Positions 11,666 to 24,000 of a DNA stretch of 64,000 bases are shown piece by piece; within the stretch, counting starts at the first letter, position 1, and each line of letters begins with the position of its first letter. The notes beneath the pieces are model-generated. The model was not told where the DNA came from. It searched no databases and saw nothing but the letters and a program-made list of their open reading frames with translations. The stretch is from Stereocaulon alpinum. Lineage: Eukaryota; Ascomycota; Lecanoromycetes; Lecanorales; Stereocaulaceae. The stretch is from the NCBI GenBank assembly GCA_018257865.1, contig JAEUBA010000046.1, positions 62,001 through 126,000 of the forward strand, in the 5' to 3' direction. The position numbers and the translations under genes were made by a program.

Positions 11666-12812
11666 CTACCACCATTTCTCGCACAACACCCTGTCGCTCT
11701 GCATACCCTCTGCCCCTTTGAGCACCGATACAGCCCAGTCAGTCATTGGTGGTGGCCCACAAATATACGCCACAACCCTTCCTCTTTTCTCTACGGGGCC
11801 AATAGCATCGATTAGATCCTTTTCCTCGAATCGTCTCCTTTCAACCTTACCCTCGCCAATAGAATCCGTACCCGCTTTGAGTGCACTTATAGCTCCCGAT
11901 TGATCCTCATCGAACACTTCGTTGGGTTTTACCGTATCTGTTACGAAGAGCTTGTAATTTCGAGAGGTTCCGAAGCCCCGTTCGAAGATTGAGCGTAGAC
12001 GCTCGTGGAAAAGAATGGAGGAAAGTTTGCCAGAATCACCTCTCCGGGCACTGTAAAGGAGATCTAGACGTGGTGGGCATTCGTTCTTATTTTGGTGGAG
12101 GTGGGATAGAATTGACATTAGAGGACTATAGGTAGATTATTTATCAGCATTGACTGTTGTAGACTATTCCACTAACCTTGGGGCTTACTTGATGCCGAGT
12201 CCTCCAGCTACAAAGACTAATCTCTCGATACTAGCAGGATCAATTTGCGGCGGTGGCCAGACAAAGCTCCCTCCGACTCTTATCAATAGCTCTGATTTCA
12301 AGATCTGGGAATTTTTCTGCCAAAGCCATGCTGCGGGAGGGTTTGTGGGCGAATATTGGACGGCGAGTTCAAGGTGACTCTTCCTCTTAAGATCCTGAGG
12401 TGTAGACGTGATTGTGAAGCCTCCTGCTTGAGAAACATGTGGGATGTGTACGTCTAGCCATTGGCCGGGAAGGAACTACACTGTAGATGTTGGACGTCAG
12501 TGGAGACTTAGGTGAAGAGGTGGAGTTCCTTGCCTCTATTTGGGCTCCTCCCGAAGGCCGTCTCAGATTCAATAAGCGTACAGTGCGAGAGATCTGAAAT
12601 ACTGTGTCAAGTATCACACTGTGCATGCCATGCTCGCGCGGCTCTGCGGCGGTACGTTCTTCATGGTTCATATAGGTCTTCGAGGTCGGGTCCATCACTT
12701 TGCGCACAATTACGCTATGGGGAATAGCCGTTGAAAACGTCCTCCGAGCCAGGAAATGAGGCGTTCGAACCAGCAAAGCCAGGTTGGCAAGATCAATATT
12801 CCTGATGATCAT
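11666..12812 (-). CDS. OXNAD1-like mitochondrial FAD/NAD(P) oxidoreductase
   Basis: Three exons on the minus strand: 12812-12534, 12475-12189, 12125-11666, giving 341 residues. The protein opens with an Arg/Ser-rich leader containing RRTFST, typical of a mitochondrial presequence. The FAD-binding part has FLPGQWLDVHIP and GGFTITSTP. The NAD-binding part has VFVAGGLGINPLMSIL, a DLLYSAR segment and the late CGPPPM motif shared by ferredoxin-NADP reductase-like folds. Human OXNAD1 has the same order; its physiological substrate is not established. Intron 2 has a normal GTAAGC donor. Intron 1 (12533-12476) joins the frame only if the donor is GC (GAG then GCAAGG), which makes it a GC-AG intron. 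The start is divergent from the homeodomain gene, about 240 bp apart. Confidence 0.85.
12476..12533 (-). other. Predicted GC-AG intron in OXNAD1-like gene
   Basis: The exon sequence ends with a GAG codon followed by GCAAGG, a good match to the minor GC donor consensus. The acceptor is GTGTAG, and the next codons encode FLPGQW, the expected continuation. A TAG codon lies in frame immediately before the exon, so the acceptor cannot be moved upstream. No GT donor nearby restores both frame and family alignment. Confidence 0.65.
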
Positions 12813-13051
12813 TAGATGTTCATTGATTCAGGGTTCGAGAGGAAGTACGGAGTACCTTACGTAGATCATTCGGGATGATGGCGCAAGACGGGATCGTCCG
12901 AAGCGAGCTGCCGCGATGTTGAATATGTCGCCGCGCCCCTCTACGTGACGCGACTTTCCTACCACAACCATGTATCCTTTTGGAACAACGTTACGTTAAT
13001 AGGAGTGCTGATTGTACAGTACTCGAATGTTCTAGTTTAGGATTAGGCAAG
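12813..13051. promoter_or_regulatory. Divergent promoter region, OXNAD1-like / homeodomain genes
   Basis: 239 bp separate the two divergent start codons. An in-frame upstream ATG for the homeodomain gene exists at 12980. I see no specific motif I would name. Confidence 0.45.
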
Positions 13052-14997
13052 ATGGAGAGCACGGAGAATACCCCACCATCATCGGCCTCTCAGGACACTA
13101 AACAAGCCAACTCCGAAGGCGAGGAGGGTCAATATGCATTCCTTGTCCACTCGCAAGACACCGTGAGCCAGAATACACCACCAAATGTCGATAACCAGCG
13201 TCTTGTTCGGCAAAAACGCCGAAGGACAAGGTATGCGTCGTACAATATCAAAGTCGACATCCTCTGTTTATTGATTGCTTCTGCAGCCCTGAAGATCATA
13301 CCATCCTGGAAGCCGAATATGAAAAGAACCCTAAACCCGACAAGGCCGCAAGGATCGAAATCGTAAACCGTGTTGCCCTTGGCGAAAAGGAAGTGCAGGT
13401 TAGTACGCCCATAGCGAGATTTAGGCCAAACCACGCCCTCGACACATGTCAAAGTTCTAAGCTTGACGGAACGCGAGCTGACCATTCTTGCACCCAGATC
13501 TGGTTCCAAAACCGTCGACAAATGACGCGTCGCAAGTCACGGCCACTAATATCAGCCGAGATCTTTTCACACTTCCTTTCAAGCCAAGAACACTCGGACA
13601 ACCCGAGTTTTTCAAGCTTTTCAGCTCTACGAAGTAGCCAGCAGCTTCCATCCAGCCAGAGCAGTGTATTTAATAGCCAGTCGACGGTTGGCGGCCTTCC
13701 AATGATCCTCCCGACCAAGCCATCGGTCGCGACTGTCAACTCGAGCGTTCCCCAAGCCAAATCAGCACGACCTCCGAGCATTGAAGCGGCTGACGACTCC
13801 AGTACTAGCAATCCTGTCTCCTCAGCGCTTATTAATACCTCAGCCTTGTCAGGACCGAGTGCAGAGAAGTCCCAGACCAATCCCACAACTCTGATCAGGT
13901 CTCTGTCACAGAGTGCTCCCACCAGGAAGCGCCCCAGCTACGTTGCAGACCGCCGCTCAGCTCCCTTCATCATACACGACGAACAATACGACTGTTCGAA
14001 CCCGCCCATTGAAGGGCTTGGAAGGAATGACTTCACTGAAGATGCCTTCAAGTCATTTCGAGCTCTGAAACGAACACCTTCCCAGGTGCGGCTTTCATTG
14101 TCTCTGGATGGAAAAGCAGAGGTCACAACCAAGACTGGAACGACACCTTCCCCTCCTCGATCTCAACCTTTGCCACTTGTCAATTCAGCGCCGCGCTCAC
14201 AGGTTGGACTCCAACGCAGCTACAGCGCTCTCGAGCCATCCCATAGTCCTGTGACCGATGTCTTTCAGATGCCTTACTCCAGGCGCTCCTTGGCTGGAAG
14301 ATCACGAGACGCGAGAACTTGGGAATTCTATTGCGACAGCGACGCTCGAAACGCGTTGATTGAACAGGCGGAAAGGGAAGAGAAGGGATCTGCAACAGCT
14401 GCTATTAGCCTAATCAGATCGCAAAGCAACAAGAGCAAGGTTATCACCCCCAATTTGAATAAGCGAACCGCCCACACGCAGAAGCCCGATTTCACGAAGA
14501 GATTGAAAGGAGACGGACAGAAGACCAACAAACCCAAGCTTGTGAGAGCTACATCTTCTGTAGCACGGTTACAAACAACTTATGGGAATGTTTCGAAACA
14601 GAAAACGGCGAAGATCGGAGCCAAAGATTCCAAGTCGAGCTCTCAGTCTGCCATGTATCAAGAGTGTGAAGGAGACTCAGATAAAGAGAATTGGGAACCC
14701 GGCACTCAGATGAACAACACACGAAGAAGAGGGCCGATGAACGCCCAACGGATAGCTCGCATATTGGAAGAAAGCTTACGTGTCCCTAGTCAGTCCTCTA
14801 GCTTGGACAATCTCATGAATCGCGAGAAGAATATGGCCCGCCGCTCAAGTATGAAGAGTTCCAGCAGTAAGGAGGGTTCGGCTTCCGAGGTGGATGAGGA
14901 AGTGGCGGCCTTCATGGGCCAGAATTTGCCTCGTGAAGAGGAAGATTTGGATTGTGTACAAAATTTGTTGTCTTTGAGTCAGGCCGCATGGCAATGA
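13052..14997 (+). CDS. Homeodomain transcription factor (Yox1/Phx1-like)
   Basis: Exons 13052-13230, 13287-13398 and 13498-14997, giving 596 residues. The homeodomain (about residues 50-110) begins in an Arg/Lys-rich stretch (RQKRRRTS), is split by two introns, and ends with the recognition-helix signature IWFQNRRQMTRRKSR. This is a typical, not TALE-type, homeodomain, as in fungal Yox1-like cell-cycle or stress regulators. The remaining roughly 480 residues are Ser/Pro/Thr-rich, low in complexity, with Arg-Ser and Lys-rich patches, and presumably disordered. An in-frame ATG at 12980 would add 24 residues; I prefer 13052 because the extra residues show no family feature. Target genes cannot be inferred. 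Confidence 0.88.
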
Positions 14998-16329
14998 ACA
15001 CGCATATTTGTAGGGATATTTATGATAATGTTCGCTTGCTAGGCAGATGTTGAGGGCGTTATCCCAGATATGGGACTGGTCGAGCTATGTACCATTCTTC
15101 ATATCCGAGCTAGACTCGTCTGCAAGTATGCAGCAATACATGCTACTTACTTTGTTGTATCATGTTGTGCAGGCGGGGAGTTGCCCAGCGCCAGCGCTAA
15201 TCTGCTAGCGTAGCCTTCTCCGAATGACCACTTACTAAAAACGGTGAATGTTCTCTGAGGTATATCCCAAGTATTGAAGACCATGCAAGCGCAGAGCTGA
15301 CGCCTTAGGATGTCGTTCTTGATCTTCTTTGCACTCAGAAAAAAACTCTTTCTACTGCGTCTACTCGACATGCTCGTTATACCCTGCGTCTTAATCCTCG
15401 GCTGGATGAAGTCCACTGGAGAGACCAATGGGAGACTATGCAGAGCACCATAGCCACAATTGATATACTTTAAGATCGACTTATCATTGGTACTGCTGCC
15501 TCGAAAATTTCACGTGTAAGTAGAGTATGCATTGCTTGCATGTGGTGAGTATGAGCGACCCAGTTCGTCTGTCCAGGAAGAGAAGGAAAAATTGAAGAAT
15601 CACCAAGCAACAGCATCACTATTTCTAGAAACAATAAATTGACCAATGTCCTCTCTGACTCTACTCGTCATGCTTTGACGTTGACTTCACGAGCATGCAT
15701 GTGCTACGATGAAAAAGAGCTGCTTCACTTCAGACAACGCCTCGACACGTCTCCCAGAGTCTGACTCTCACCCGGTCTGTTTACCAGGAAAACCAAAAAC
15801 CACATGTTAGGAAAGTCGGTTTAGTCATTTAGGTATAAGCACTCAGTGGCTAGCAACCGGACATACTTCGGTTATCAGCGCAGGTACATAACGTGAAATG
15901 CATGATCGATGCTGGTTATGACTAACAACTCGCCTACACAATGCTAGGAAGTCAAGTCATTGATGTCCATTCAGGCAAAGATATGAGGTCCATGGCGATA
16001 ACCAAAGGTTGAAGACTTTTGGCTCCGGATTAGTCGCCGCAGCCATGACAAGGTTCTGTTTTCAATAGCGTTACAGAGCATTAAGTTACTTCAACGTTGC
16101 CGTTGGAGCAGTCTCTGCATGGGGTCAGAAGCCTCCTTTTCAGCCATAAGTTGCGTACATGATTGTTTCGAAATTGAGCTCTGAATCCTGTTTGGAAAAA
16201 TGGTATGGCTATTGGTCTGTTTATGATAGTGAAAAAGGTTGCAGGCTCGATGGCAAGATCTTGGATGAATGCCCATATTACGTTTAGAAGTGTCTAAATT
16301 TGGTGCATATACCTTGGCATTCATCTATC
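14998..16329. other. Convergent intergenic region, no gene recognised
   Basis: 1.3 kb between the 3' ends of the homeodomain gene (+) and RPL22 (-). Only short open frames (up to 93 codons on the minus strand at 15147-15428) with no domain. No tRNA-like or repeat structure was seen. Confidence 0.5.
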
Positions 16330-16969
16330 CTATTCATCATCGTCCTCCGCATCATCATTGACCACATTGAAGAACCTAAGCTCATAGACACCCTTCGATG
16401 TAGAGACCACACGTAGCCAATCTCGCAGTTGCTGCTTTTTGAGGAACTTCTTTGTCCTGGATCACCCATATTAGTAACACTGCTATCCACGACACGGACG
16501 TGGAGATGCTCACAAGTACTTCAAGTACCGCCCCGAGAACTGTGTGTGCGCAATGACCTCGATCTTTCCATCACCTTGCTGGCTGATTGCAATGGTGTCA
16601 CCCAGATTCCCCACTCGATTATCGACCTTTATCTTGTCATGTAGGAATTTCTCGAAGGCTGAGACGTCGAAGATCTTATCTGAGGCGGGTTGGGAGGCGT
16701 TGATGATAAACTGTACAAAAGGTCGAGCAATTAGCAAGTTGCCGTCAGAGGAAGAATCCCTCTGCTAAACTTTGAACATCTGATACACATACCTTCTTGG
16801 TGATCTTGCCAGGCTTCTGGCCCTTCGGAGGAGCTTGTCGCAGAGCGCTCGTGCGCTGGGTTTTCTACATGGCGGAGAGAAACACTTAGCCTACTGCTCT
16901 TGGGATCCCCAGCACGAATGCGTGGGGCGAACAGCAAAGCGGTGCAATACATACTGTTGCTTTCGCCAT
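16330..16969 (-). CDS. RPL22: 60S ribosomal protein L22 (eL22)
   Basis: Four exons on the minus strand: 16969-16955 (only 15 nt), 16864-16793, 16710-16514, 16456-16330, giving 136 residues. The protein reads as eukaryotic eL22 throughout: a basic N-terminus, then [17 protein letters not shown], an [20 protein letters not shown] segment, [28 protein letters not shown] and an acidic C-terminus of Asp/Glu residues. It is a structural component of the large cytosolic ribosomal subunit. The introns are 90, 82 and 57 bp with normal GT-AG ends. Early introns with a tiny first exon are usual for fungal ribosomal protein genes. It is divergent from translin; the start codons are about 420 bp apart. 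Confidence 0.95.
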
Positions 16970-17387
16970 GGTAAGTGACTGGTGACCTGGTCGCAAAGAA
17001 GTGTGTATCCTGCGCCGCTGGCTTTGGGATGGTGAGGGCGGAGCGTTTGGCGGGAAAGATCTTGACTGTGGAATGGCGGCTCGCTTAATTTAGCGCGATA
17101 CGGAGCTCTGAGAGCTTCACCCGTTCGAACTTCGAGGAAAGAACAAATACTGGTCAATTTCACGAAGGTAGTCATGTGTGATTTATGATTCTTGCCTTGA
17201 TTCCTAGATCGGTGTCTGTGAATTCTAGTGACAACCGTCTTTGTCTGCTTAGAATCCTTCGCCCTCTCGGTAGTAAAGCATTCAATTCCTCAAGCTTTGA
17301 CGTCAACAACCAGTCATACATAGCAGCACCCTTAGCAGATCTTACCCGACACATAGCACCCTTCGCAGCCTTCACCCAGTACAAGGT
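16970..17387. promoter_or_regulatory. Divergent promoter region, RPL22 / translin
   Basis: 418 bp shared between the start of a ribosomal protein gene and translin. No motif could be named with confidence, though a ribosomal-protein promoter is expected here. Confidence 0.45.
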
Positions 17388-18393
17388 ATGGCTAGCCCGA
17401 TCGTATTCGAGCAAATCCAGACCAAGCTCGACGAGGATTCCCAGACCCGAGAGGAGATACGCAACGTTGTGCAGACGTTGGAACGGCAGGGTACTCAATC
17501 TATGCTGGTCTGCCTTAATTCGGTGTTGACCCAAATACAGCCAGATCGACCGAATCCATACTATCCAGAATCCACTCCATACCTCAAGCCAACCGTTAGT
17601 CTATCTGATCGACTGGAGACATTGTAGACGTTGGCTGATCTCTGTGAGCAGTTAGCGAAACTCTTAATGAAGCCTACAGTGCCGTCTCTAAGCAGCGGGA
17701 GACCATCGCTCAGCTCAATGAACTCGCATCGAGCCATCCTTACTACAAATACAACCAGATGTGGTCCAAGAGGATGGAAGTTGCTGTACTCATCCCATAT
17801 TGAAAGTCTAGTGTGACCTGCTGACTTGGGCCAGAGTTTTCATCTCGTCCTCTGGGGATTTTTATGCAGTTATGCAAAAGGTTTCAGTGGGCCAGAAGGA
17901 ATGCTATATCCAATCGAGGAAGTTGGAAGGCTACTAGGGGGTATATTATCAGAGTGCTGGACAGTAAGACGCCGCTGATCGCAATATACAGTCCCTGTCA
18001 TGCTCAAGGAGACGGACGCCTTCCACCTCACGATCGAAGAGTACCTGCTCTCTCTTGTCCTCCTCATCGACGAGCTTGCCCGGCTAGCTGTCAACTCTGT
18101 GACCCTCGGAGATTATCAAGTACCATTACAGATCAGTTCATTCGTCAAAGACCTCCATGCCGGATTTCAGATACTCAATTTGAAAAATGACACCCTTCGA
18201 AGACGGAGTGATAGCATCAAGTACAGTGTGGGTACCCTGGTTCTGCCACCAAGGTTTGGGCTAACTTTGCTTTTTCAAGGTCAAGAAGATCGAGGATGTC
18301 GTCTACGACCTCTCTCTACGGAATCTTGTGCCTCGAGGGACTCAGGAGGCAGCACGACCGCCCCCAATGGAACAAGGAACTCTGCCAGACTAG
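17388..18393 (+). CDS. TSN: Translin (RNA/ssDNA-binding, C3PO component)
   Basis: Six exons: 17388-17490, 17541-17594, 17652-17785, 17835-17940, 17992-18227, 18280-18393, giving 248 residues. The protein aligns along its length with translin: REEIRNVVQTLERQ near the N-terminus, a RSTESILSRIHS segment, ASSHPYYKYNQMW with the conserved Trp, an FHLTIEEYLLSLVLLIDEL helix, LARLAVNSVTLGDY, ISSFVKDLHAGFQILNLKND and LRRRSDSIKY, ending with VKKIEDVVYDLSLRNL. Translin forms a ring with TRAX and acts on small RNAs and tRNA fragments. Intron phases agree at every junction. Exon 2 is short (54 nt) and was recognised by homology. Continuing exon 1 past its donor gives an open but unrelated reading. Confidence 0.9.
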
Positions 18394-18796
18394 AGACGGG
18401 TCTATCACCTATTAGCAGACTTGAGGGAGGCTCGGTTTTCACCAGATATTAGACCTCCATACTTGGAAGCGGTTGCTTTTACCGTAAATGGTCTTAGCGT
18501 GAATATGCATAGGTACTATCCAGTCTATCAGCTCATTTCCTTTCGAGGCACAGAAGGTAAGACCTTCGCATCTTCCAAACGCATTTACTGATCAAGGGGA
18601 TCACGGCAGGCTCTCTTGACACTGTATCATATCTTTAGAACCCACTCTGCCTCCACCGGAAGTGGCTAATGGCTGCAACCACTGAGACCGAAATCCGCTA
18701 CTCGAAGGCATCATCGCACCTCACCGTATCCCAGCCCGGCGCTCGGCGACCATCGCTACACCACGATATCTCCAGATGGCATCATTTCAAATCCAG

Positions 18797-18850
18797 ACCC
18801 CGAGCCTCCTATGAGACCCCGAGCCCCCTTTCAGGACCCCGAGCCCCTTT
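18797..18850. repeat. Short tandem repeat, GACCCCGAGCC unit, 3 copies
   Basis: The 11 bp core is repeated at 18797, 18816 and 18836 with variable 8-9 bp linkers. This is a minor local duplication with no evident function. Confidence 0.7.
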
Positions 18851-19852
18851 CAGTAAAGAGCAAATCTGCAAGGACATGCTCGGTATCAAGTAAGAAAAGA
18901 ACACACCAATTTGACGTTTTGATCACTTGATCAAATTGAATAGTAATCACTTGCCACCCGTTCAATGAAAAGAAATGTGCAACCTCACCGCCTTTTTATG
19001 CCCCATCTGCCAATGACATAGGCCCCCATGGCGGCCCCTGCTGCACATTACTCTCCCATATCTGCCCGATAGCATGCACCCTCCAAGAGCCAATGACCAT
19101 TGATAGTGGTCGATTCCAACACGCGCATCACAACCATCTAGAACTTCTTCCCGCGCTTCTAGCTTTGAAGACGCATCGACGTAAGCAGCTTACATCCCAC
19201 TATCATGCACGATGCTTCTGCGCGATGCTGCAATCCACCGTCACTGGGAAGCCACGTGGACATGGGTGCACAAGGGAAGGAATGCATGACAGTAGTTACC
19301 GGCATCGGAGCTACTCCCTCAGTCACCTCTAAAAGGAGTTGTTCGTTTCGTTGCGGCAACCGAGGCGTGGATGGCTGAACGCCTAGAGTGGGACGCTAGA
19401 CGCCTGGAAGCGTAGGTTTTACCCTTTCAAGAAGCATCGCTCTAACCGATCCAAGCCTTGCGCATGGACCATCCGCCTAGTCCTACCTCATGCAACGCTG
19501 AAATGTCACCCTTGTGCAACACTGATGCCCGCTAGGCCAGAAAAGGAGTCTGCTCATTTTGAGCCAAGCTGCTAAGTAATCGGGCGGAGGCGCTTTAGTG
19601 GCTTGCAGGACAAAGCCTCGGTTAGATGTCCTTGCAGAGTTCCGCTTATTAGAGTCCCGTGCTTTAGAGTTTGTGGGGTTGGAACGTCATGCAAGATTTT
19701 CCATGTGCAGATTTAAAGGGTCTTGGTGCAATGACAATCGAGATGGTGGGTGAACTCTGATCAGGGTCTTTTCAGAGGCGTACTGCATGCATTAAGGGTT
19801 TTGTTGGAGGGTCTGTTGATAAGATTGTGGGATATGGTGATTTTGATGAGTT

Positions 19853-19892
19853 TGGTGTGTGTGTGTGTATGCGTCATAACTGTGTGTGTATT
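19853..19892. repeat. TG-rich microsatellite
   Basis: An interrupted (TG)n tract is visible directly in the sequence, in intergenic DNA downstream of the bZIP gene. Confidence 0.7.
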
Positions 19893-20237
19893 TCTTTATG
19901 TATTGACTTTCTCATGTATGGGTTGATTTAGTCGTCATAGTCATTATACAGCGACGAAGAAGTCGCAAAGTACAAGAATAGACAATGTAAGATCCTTCTA
20001 GACGTAATACCCCAGCAATCCCATGGAAGCCATGGCGCACGTACCAGTACTAGGGCTGCAGCACTAGCAAGCAAATAGCAAGAAGTGTTGAAGAAAAGAA
20101 AATGCGCCAGTGGGTGATAGAGTACATGAGCGGTAGCCAAAAACAAACCCCGCTAATTCCGCAGATTTCCGCAAGTACACAAGGCCAAAGCATGGCAAAC
20201 ACAAGCAAGGCAGCAAAGCATGATCCCCAAGTGTGAC

Positions 20238-21002
20238 TCAATATCTAACATCAGTGCCATTCCCAAAGAAGCCGTCCGAGGCGAAGGGGTCGAAGAATTG
20301 ATTCTGCGTCGTGGTTGACTCCGTGATTGAGCCTTCGCGACTCGATTTGACGGAGTCGAGTTCCGAGCGGAGCTGTTTGACTTCTTGCTTGAGCTGGGCG
20401 TGGGTGCTGTCGAGGTCTGTGTAGGACTTTTCAAGGGTGCGGTGTTTGTTTTCTAGTTCTTCGAGCTCGTGCTCGAGGTGCTGGACATGCTTTTCTTTGC
20501 GCTCGCGGAAGGCGCGTTGAGAGGCTCTATTTTGGGCGCGGCGGCGCTGTGAGGGGGTGTTAGTTACATGCCCATTGGTAGGTGAGAGTGGGGTGGAGGG
20601 GGTGGAGGGGGAGGGGGGGAAGACTGACAATGCGCATATTCGAGACACTTTCTTTGTCTTGGGTTGTGTGTGATCTTCTTCGTCGGCGGTCTTCCATTTG
20701 GGGTCGGGTGAGGTCGGTGAATTCGATGGAGCTGACTATTTGTGGTTGCGTATCGAGATATTGTGGGTAGCTTGCGGAGTGGGAATATGAGTGGTTGTGA
20801 TTATCTAGGCTAGAGTACATCTGAGCAAAGATTATTAGCAATCGGCGTTAGCGGAGATCGATGCCGAGCTCACCATTGGGGGGCTCGGGCTTGGGTCCGT
20901 AGAGGCGTCGTCGTATGCGCAAGGCATCAGTTCGGGAACGTTCGCGAAAGACATCGGCGATGCACAGTATTCATTCGCTGGCGACATGTAGAAACTGTCC
21001 AT
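20238..21002 (-). CDS. bZIP transcription factor, AP-1/Yap-like basic region
   Basis: Three exons on the minus strand: 21002-20874, 20820-20629, 20546-20238, giving 209 residues. The basic region RRAQNRASQRAFRERKEKHV carries the Q-N-R-x-x-Q-R-x-F-R spacing of fungal AP-1/Yap factors, with Ser where most have Ala. A leucine-zipper heptad run follows, rich in Leu, Glu and Lys (LEHELEELENKH and on). A Ser/Tyr/Asn-rich N-terminus precedes it and a short FDPFASDGFFG tail ends the protein. The second intron interrupts the basic region, with a GTCAGT donor. No cysteine-rich redox domain like that of Yap1 is seen, so a small bZIP of the KapC-like type is more likely. The frame extends upstream to an ATG at 21140; I chose 21002 because the extension looks like UTR. 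Confidence 0.88.
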
Positions 21003-24000
21003 AGCAGGTGTGGACAATGGAGGAGTGGTTGTTGAACAACAGGCAGGCAGGTGGTTGAGCAAGGCTTTTAGATGAAGAGCAAGAGGTATGTGGTCGTAGT
21101 GTTGAAGGTTAGGAGCAGTGTGTTGAAAGTAACAATTCAATTGACCTTGACGGCAAGAGTGGTAACTATATAAGCACAGCAGTGGGCCTTGTCAATGGCC
21201 TACACCGACTCTTCGCAACAATTGATAATTGAGCACATTCCGCATACAGATACCCCCAAAGCCATTCTTAGGAATGCCTTGGACAGCCACGTGTGGATGT
21301 TCGCCTAGGAGGAAATGGCAGGGTGTGCTGTGGTTTGTTGAAGTGTGCACTAGTAAGGTAGGTCTCTGATACGGCAACCGATGAAACCTTCTTGCGGACG
21401 TGTTCTATACCTTAAGTCCCTGCAGGCACCTGCAGGATGTTAAGGTCAGCAGCCAAGATCATTACATACTCACTGCACACTTATCCAAGCATGCGCCGCT
21501 CCCCGCTTAAGACTGCCCTAGGATTGCCGCAAGCCGCAGCCTCCGCATTTCAAAGCGGTTAAGCACGGTCCTCAACCCATGCTGCCGGTTTTCGGCCCCA
21601 ACCCATTCTTGCTGACTTGAGCTACTGACAAACAGTTGCGGTGAAGATTGTTTCAGGTGCATATGTCGAATTGAAGGGTCATCTGCCACTTGCGGACCAG
21701 CAGTTCGTAGCGCATTGTCCCGACGTGGTCAAAGTGTGCGCAACCTTCACCTTAGGGTTCTTACCGCCATTCAGTAATCATCTATTCAAGATCTCTTGGT
21801 GCATCTATGTCCAATCAGGCCTTATCAGATCAATTTCTCGGTGGAAACCCCGAGAACCCTGCAAATCGTACGAAAGTTCACCTTTCAACCTCACAGCCGA
21901 TGTCATACTAAACCCCGGACGGAATTCTGTCTGGCTTTTTCCGCGGCTGATTTCCGTCCCAGAGAGTCTTATTTCTGATGGTACCCGGCATTGCTACCTT
22001 GTGGATGAGTAGGCGAATCGGATCTCGGAGGAATACCCTTATCGTCCACCTTTCACTGACTTTCTTTCTGTTATGATGATTTTGCCACCAAACTTGCTTC
22101 CTGGTGCTCAACATGCTGCCCATGCCGGTAAGATGGTCTAATGGGAAGACCGAAAATAACAGCACCTTGATTAGAATTCCTGTCACCATCTTGCTTACAA
22201 GCGATACACCTGAAATATCTATTGCACAAGTTAGACGGCTAAGAAAAGATGCGGATCAGACATGTGAAACGCTTTCAATCCACCAATTCCAAATTGTTCT
22301 TTTTGGTCTAGAAGGAAGTATCTGGGGCAAGTGGGACCTTGCTTGGGAGACTCCTCAATACGAGATTCCTCACCACTAACGCTTGTTCGAATGTTTCAAG
22401 CCAACATAGTTGGACATAGTAAGAGGCCGAAGCGACACCAGGATGCAACATCCCACAGCAATAAGCTGGTTCACAGCCTGGAAGCTGGAGATTGCGTTGG
22501 TACGGAGGGTATTTTCAAGAACCTGAGCAGCTAACTCCGAACACAAGTTATTTTCAGCGTGGCAAATTCGATGAAGATAGAATCCGCAGCAAGCAGAGAC
22601 CGTACCGAAACACCGTGCCTGAATGCAGGCCGGTTTCTAGGAGCCTGCTTCCAAGGGAGATAGAAAGCAAGGACCTCATGACTGAGCGTGGCGATGACAT
22701 GCTACCAATTTAGGATTTGGATCCGAAATTGGACTTGAAACGAAGCAGCCCTGGAGCATCTATCCACAAGTGTGTGAGCAACGCCTCCATTGTTTGAATC
22801 CAGACCTCTAATGCCAGTACAGAGGACCCACATGGCTGCTGGCACGTCGAAAGGCCGATGACGGTGAATGACCATATTGGTGGACTCCATCTAGCGCTCC
22901 TGGTGTAACCGATATATCGACCTAGGATAAGGGAAAGTGTCGACCTGCGGCACGTATACGAGAACTGTTGAGCGATTTGAGGCGACTGACATGAACCAAA
23001 TTCGGAGCTGAACGTTAGACCGCAATCAAATGTCTCTGCTCAATGGAGCGAGTTTCCGTTTGGGAACATCAGACGGCTCGGGAGATCTACACATGGCAAG
23101 CTGACAGCACAAGGCAGAACAAGACGACTCGTAGTCGGTAAACATCGCTGAGGAGAAGAAGAAATGTTCTTTAGCCGCTTAAACTATAGCCTTTTGCCAC
23201 ACGAGTCCCGTTACACAGAGTAGTGAAAGTAAGTGAAGGAAAAGAGCAAGCTATGGTGCGGCGTAAGGGGTTATGAAGCAGCCATACTCCACCACAATAA
23301 AGCTTGGAAAGACCGAGTACATTTTGAGAGAAGTAAATGAAGTCATAAGAAGGGACTATGCTCCTGAAGAGTTACGTGCCTCGTGGCTTATGGTTTGGGG
23401 GTTGGCGGGATTTGAAACCTGAACGCAAGTTCGCCTCGTCGCCAAGCACAAGATGACAAGCTGAGAGTCGAATGACATGGGAGCTAAACGCAGAGCGCGT
23501 CTCATGTGTCAATCTAGAATGGGATAGTAAAACTCTGGATAGTAAAACCCCTTCTTTTACCGCACCACGGAGATGGCGCCGAGCGCTGATCATTGTGGTC
23601 TTTGCGGTAGATCAGGTCATCAAGGGGTAAGTTAGGAAGCGACCGTTGTAGTAGATGGGAAAGGAAGAAGGTGACTCAGGGGAAAGAAAGCCGATCTTCC
23701 TCCAAGTTTTAGTGCTTGGGCATTAAAGACGTCAGTCCTGATGTGGTTAGTTGCGTGTATCAGATTGCGATTGCCTCGGGTGGCCACGTTGTTTCAGGGA
23801 TCTCGGTTAGTTAGAGGAACGGCGGGCCTGCGTGTCAGAAGACCCACAAATCATCAACTTGCCACCGCCCAATGATAACGGATGTATTTGCGGACACATT
23901 AAGTTAGATATTGCCACGGCCTTGTGCGCTTATTAGACTAGCATCTAATGTAATCTGTACTACCATTGAACGTTTCACACATAATAGTATCCCCAACCAC

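Larger units (their letters stand above)
18394..20237. other. Convergent intergenic region with small tandem repeat and (TG)n tract
   Basis: 1.8 kb between the ends of translin (+) and the bZIP gene (-). It contains three imperfect copies of GACCCCGAGCC at 18797, 18816 and 18836 (period about 20 bp) and a TG-rich microsatellite at about 19853-19892. Small open frames show no domain. The parts nearest each gene should be 3' UTR. Confidence 0.5.

Noticed and set aside
21641..22012. 123-codon plus-strand open frame in the bZIP/G-alpha gap
   Set aside because: No domain, no codon pattern suggesting a gene, and no flanking splice signals that extend it.
23395..23480. Possible minus-strand tRNA, with TTTCAAATCCC near a GGCGGG sequence
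   Set aside because: The T-loop has an extra base and no cloverleaf folds upstream.
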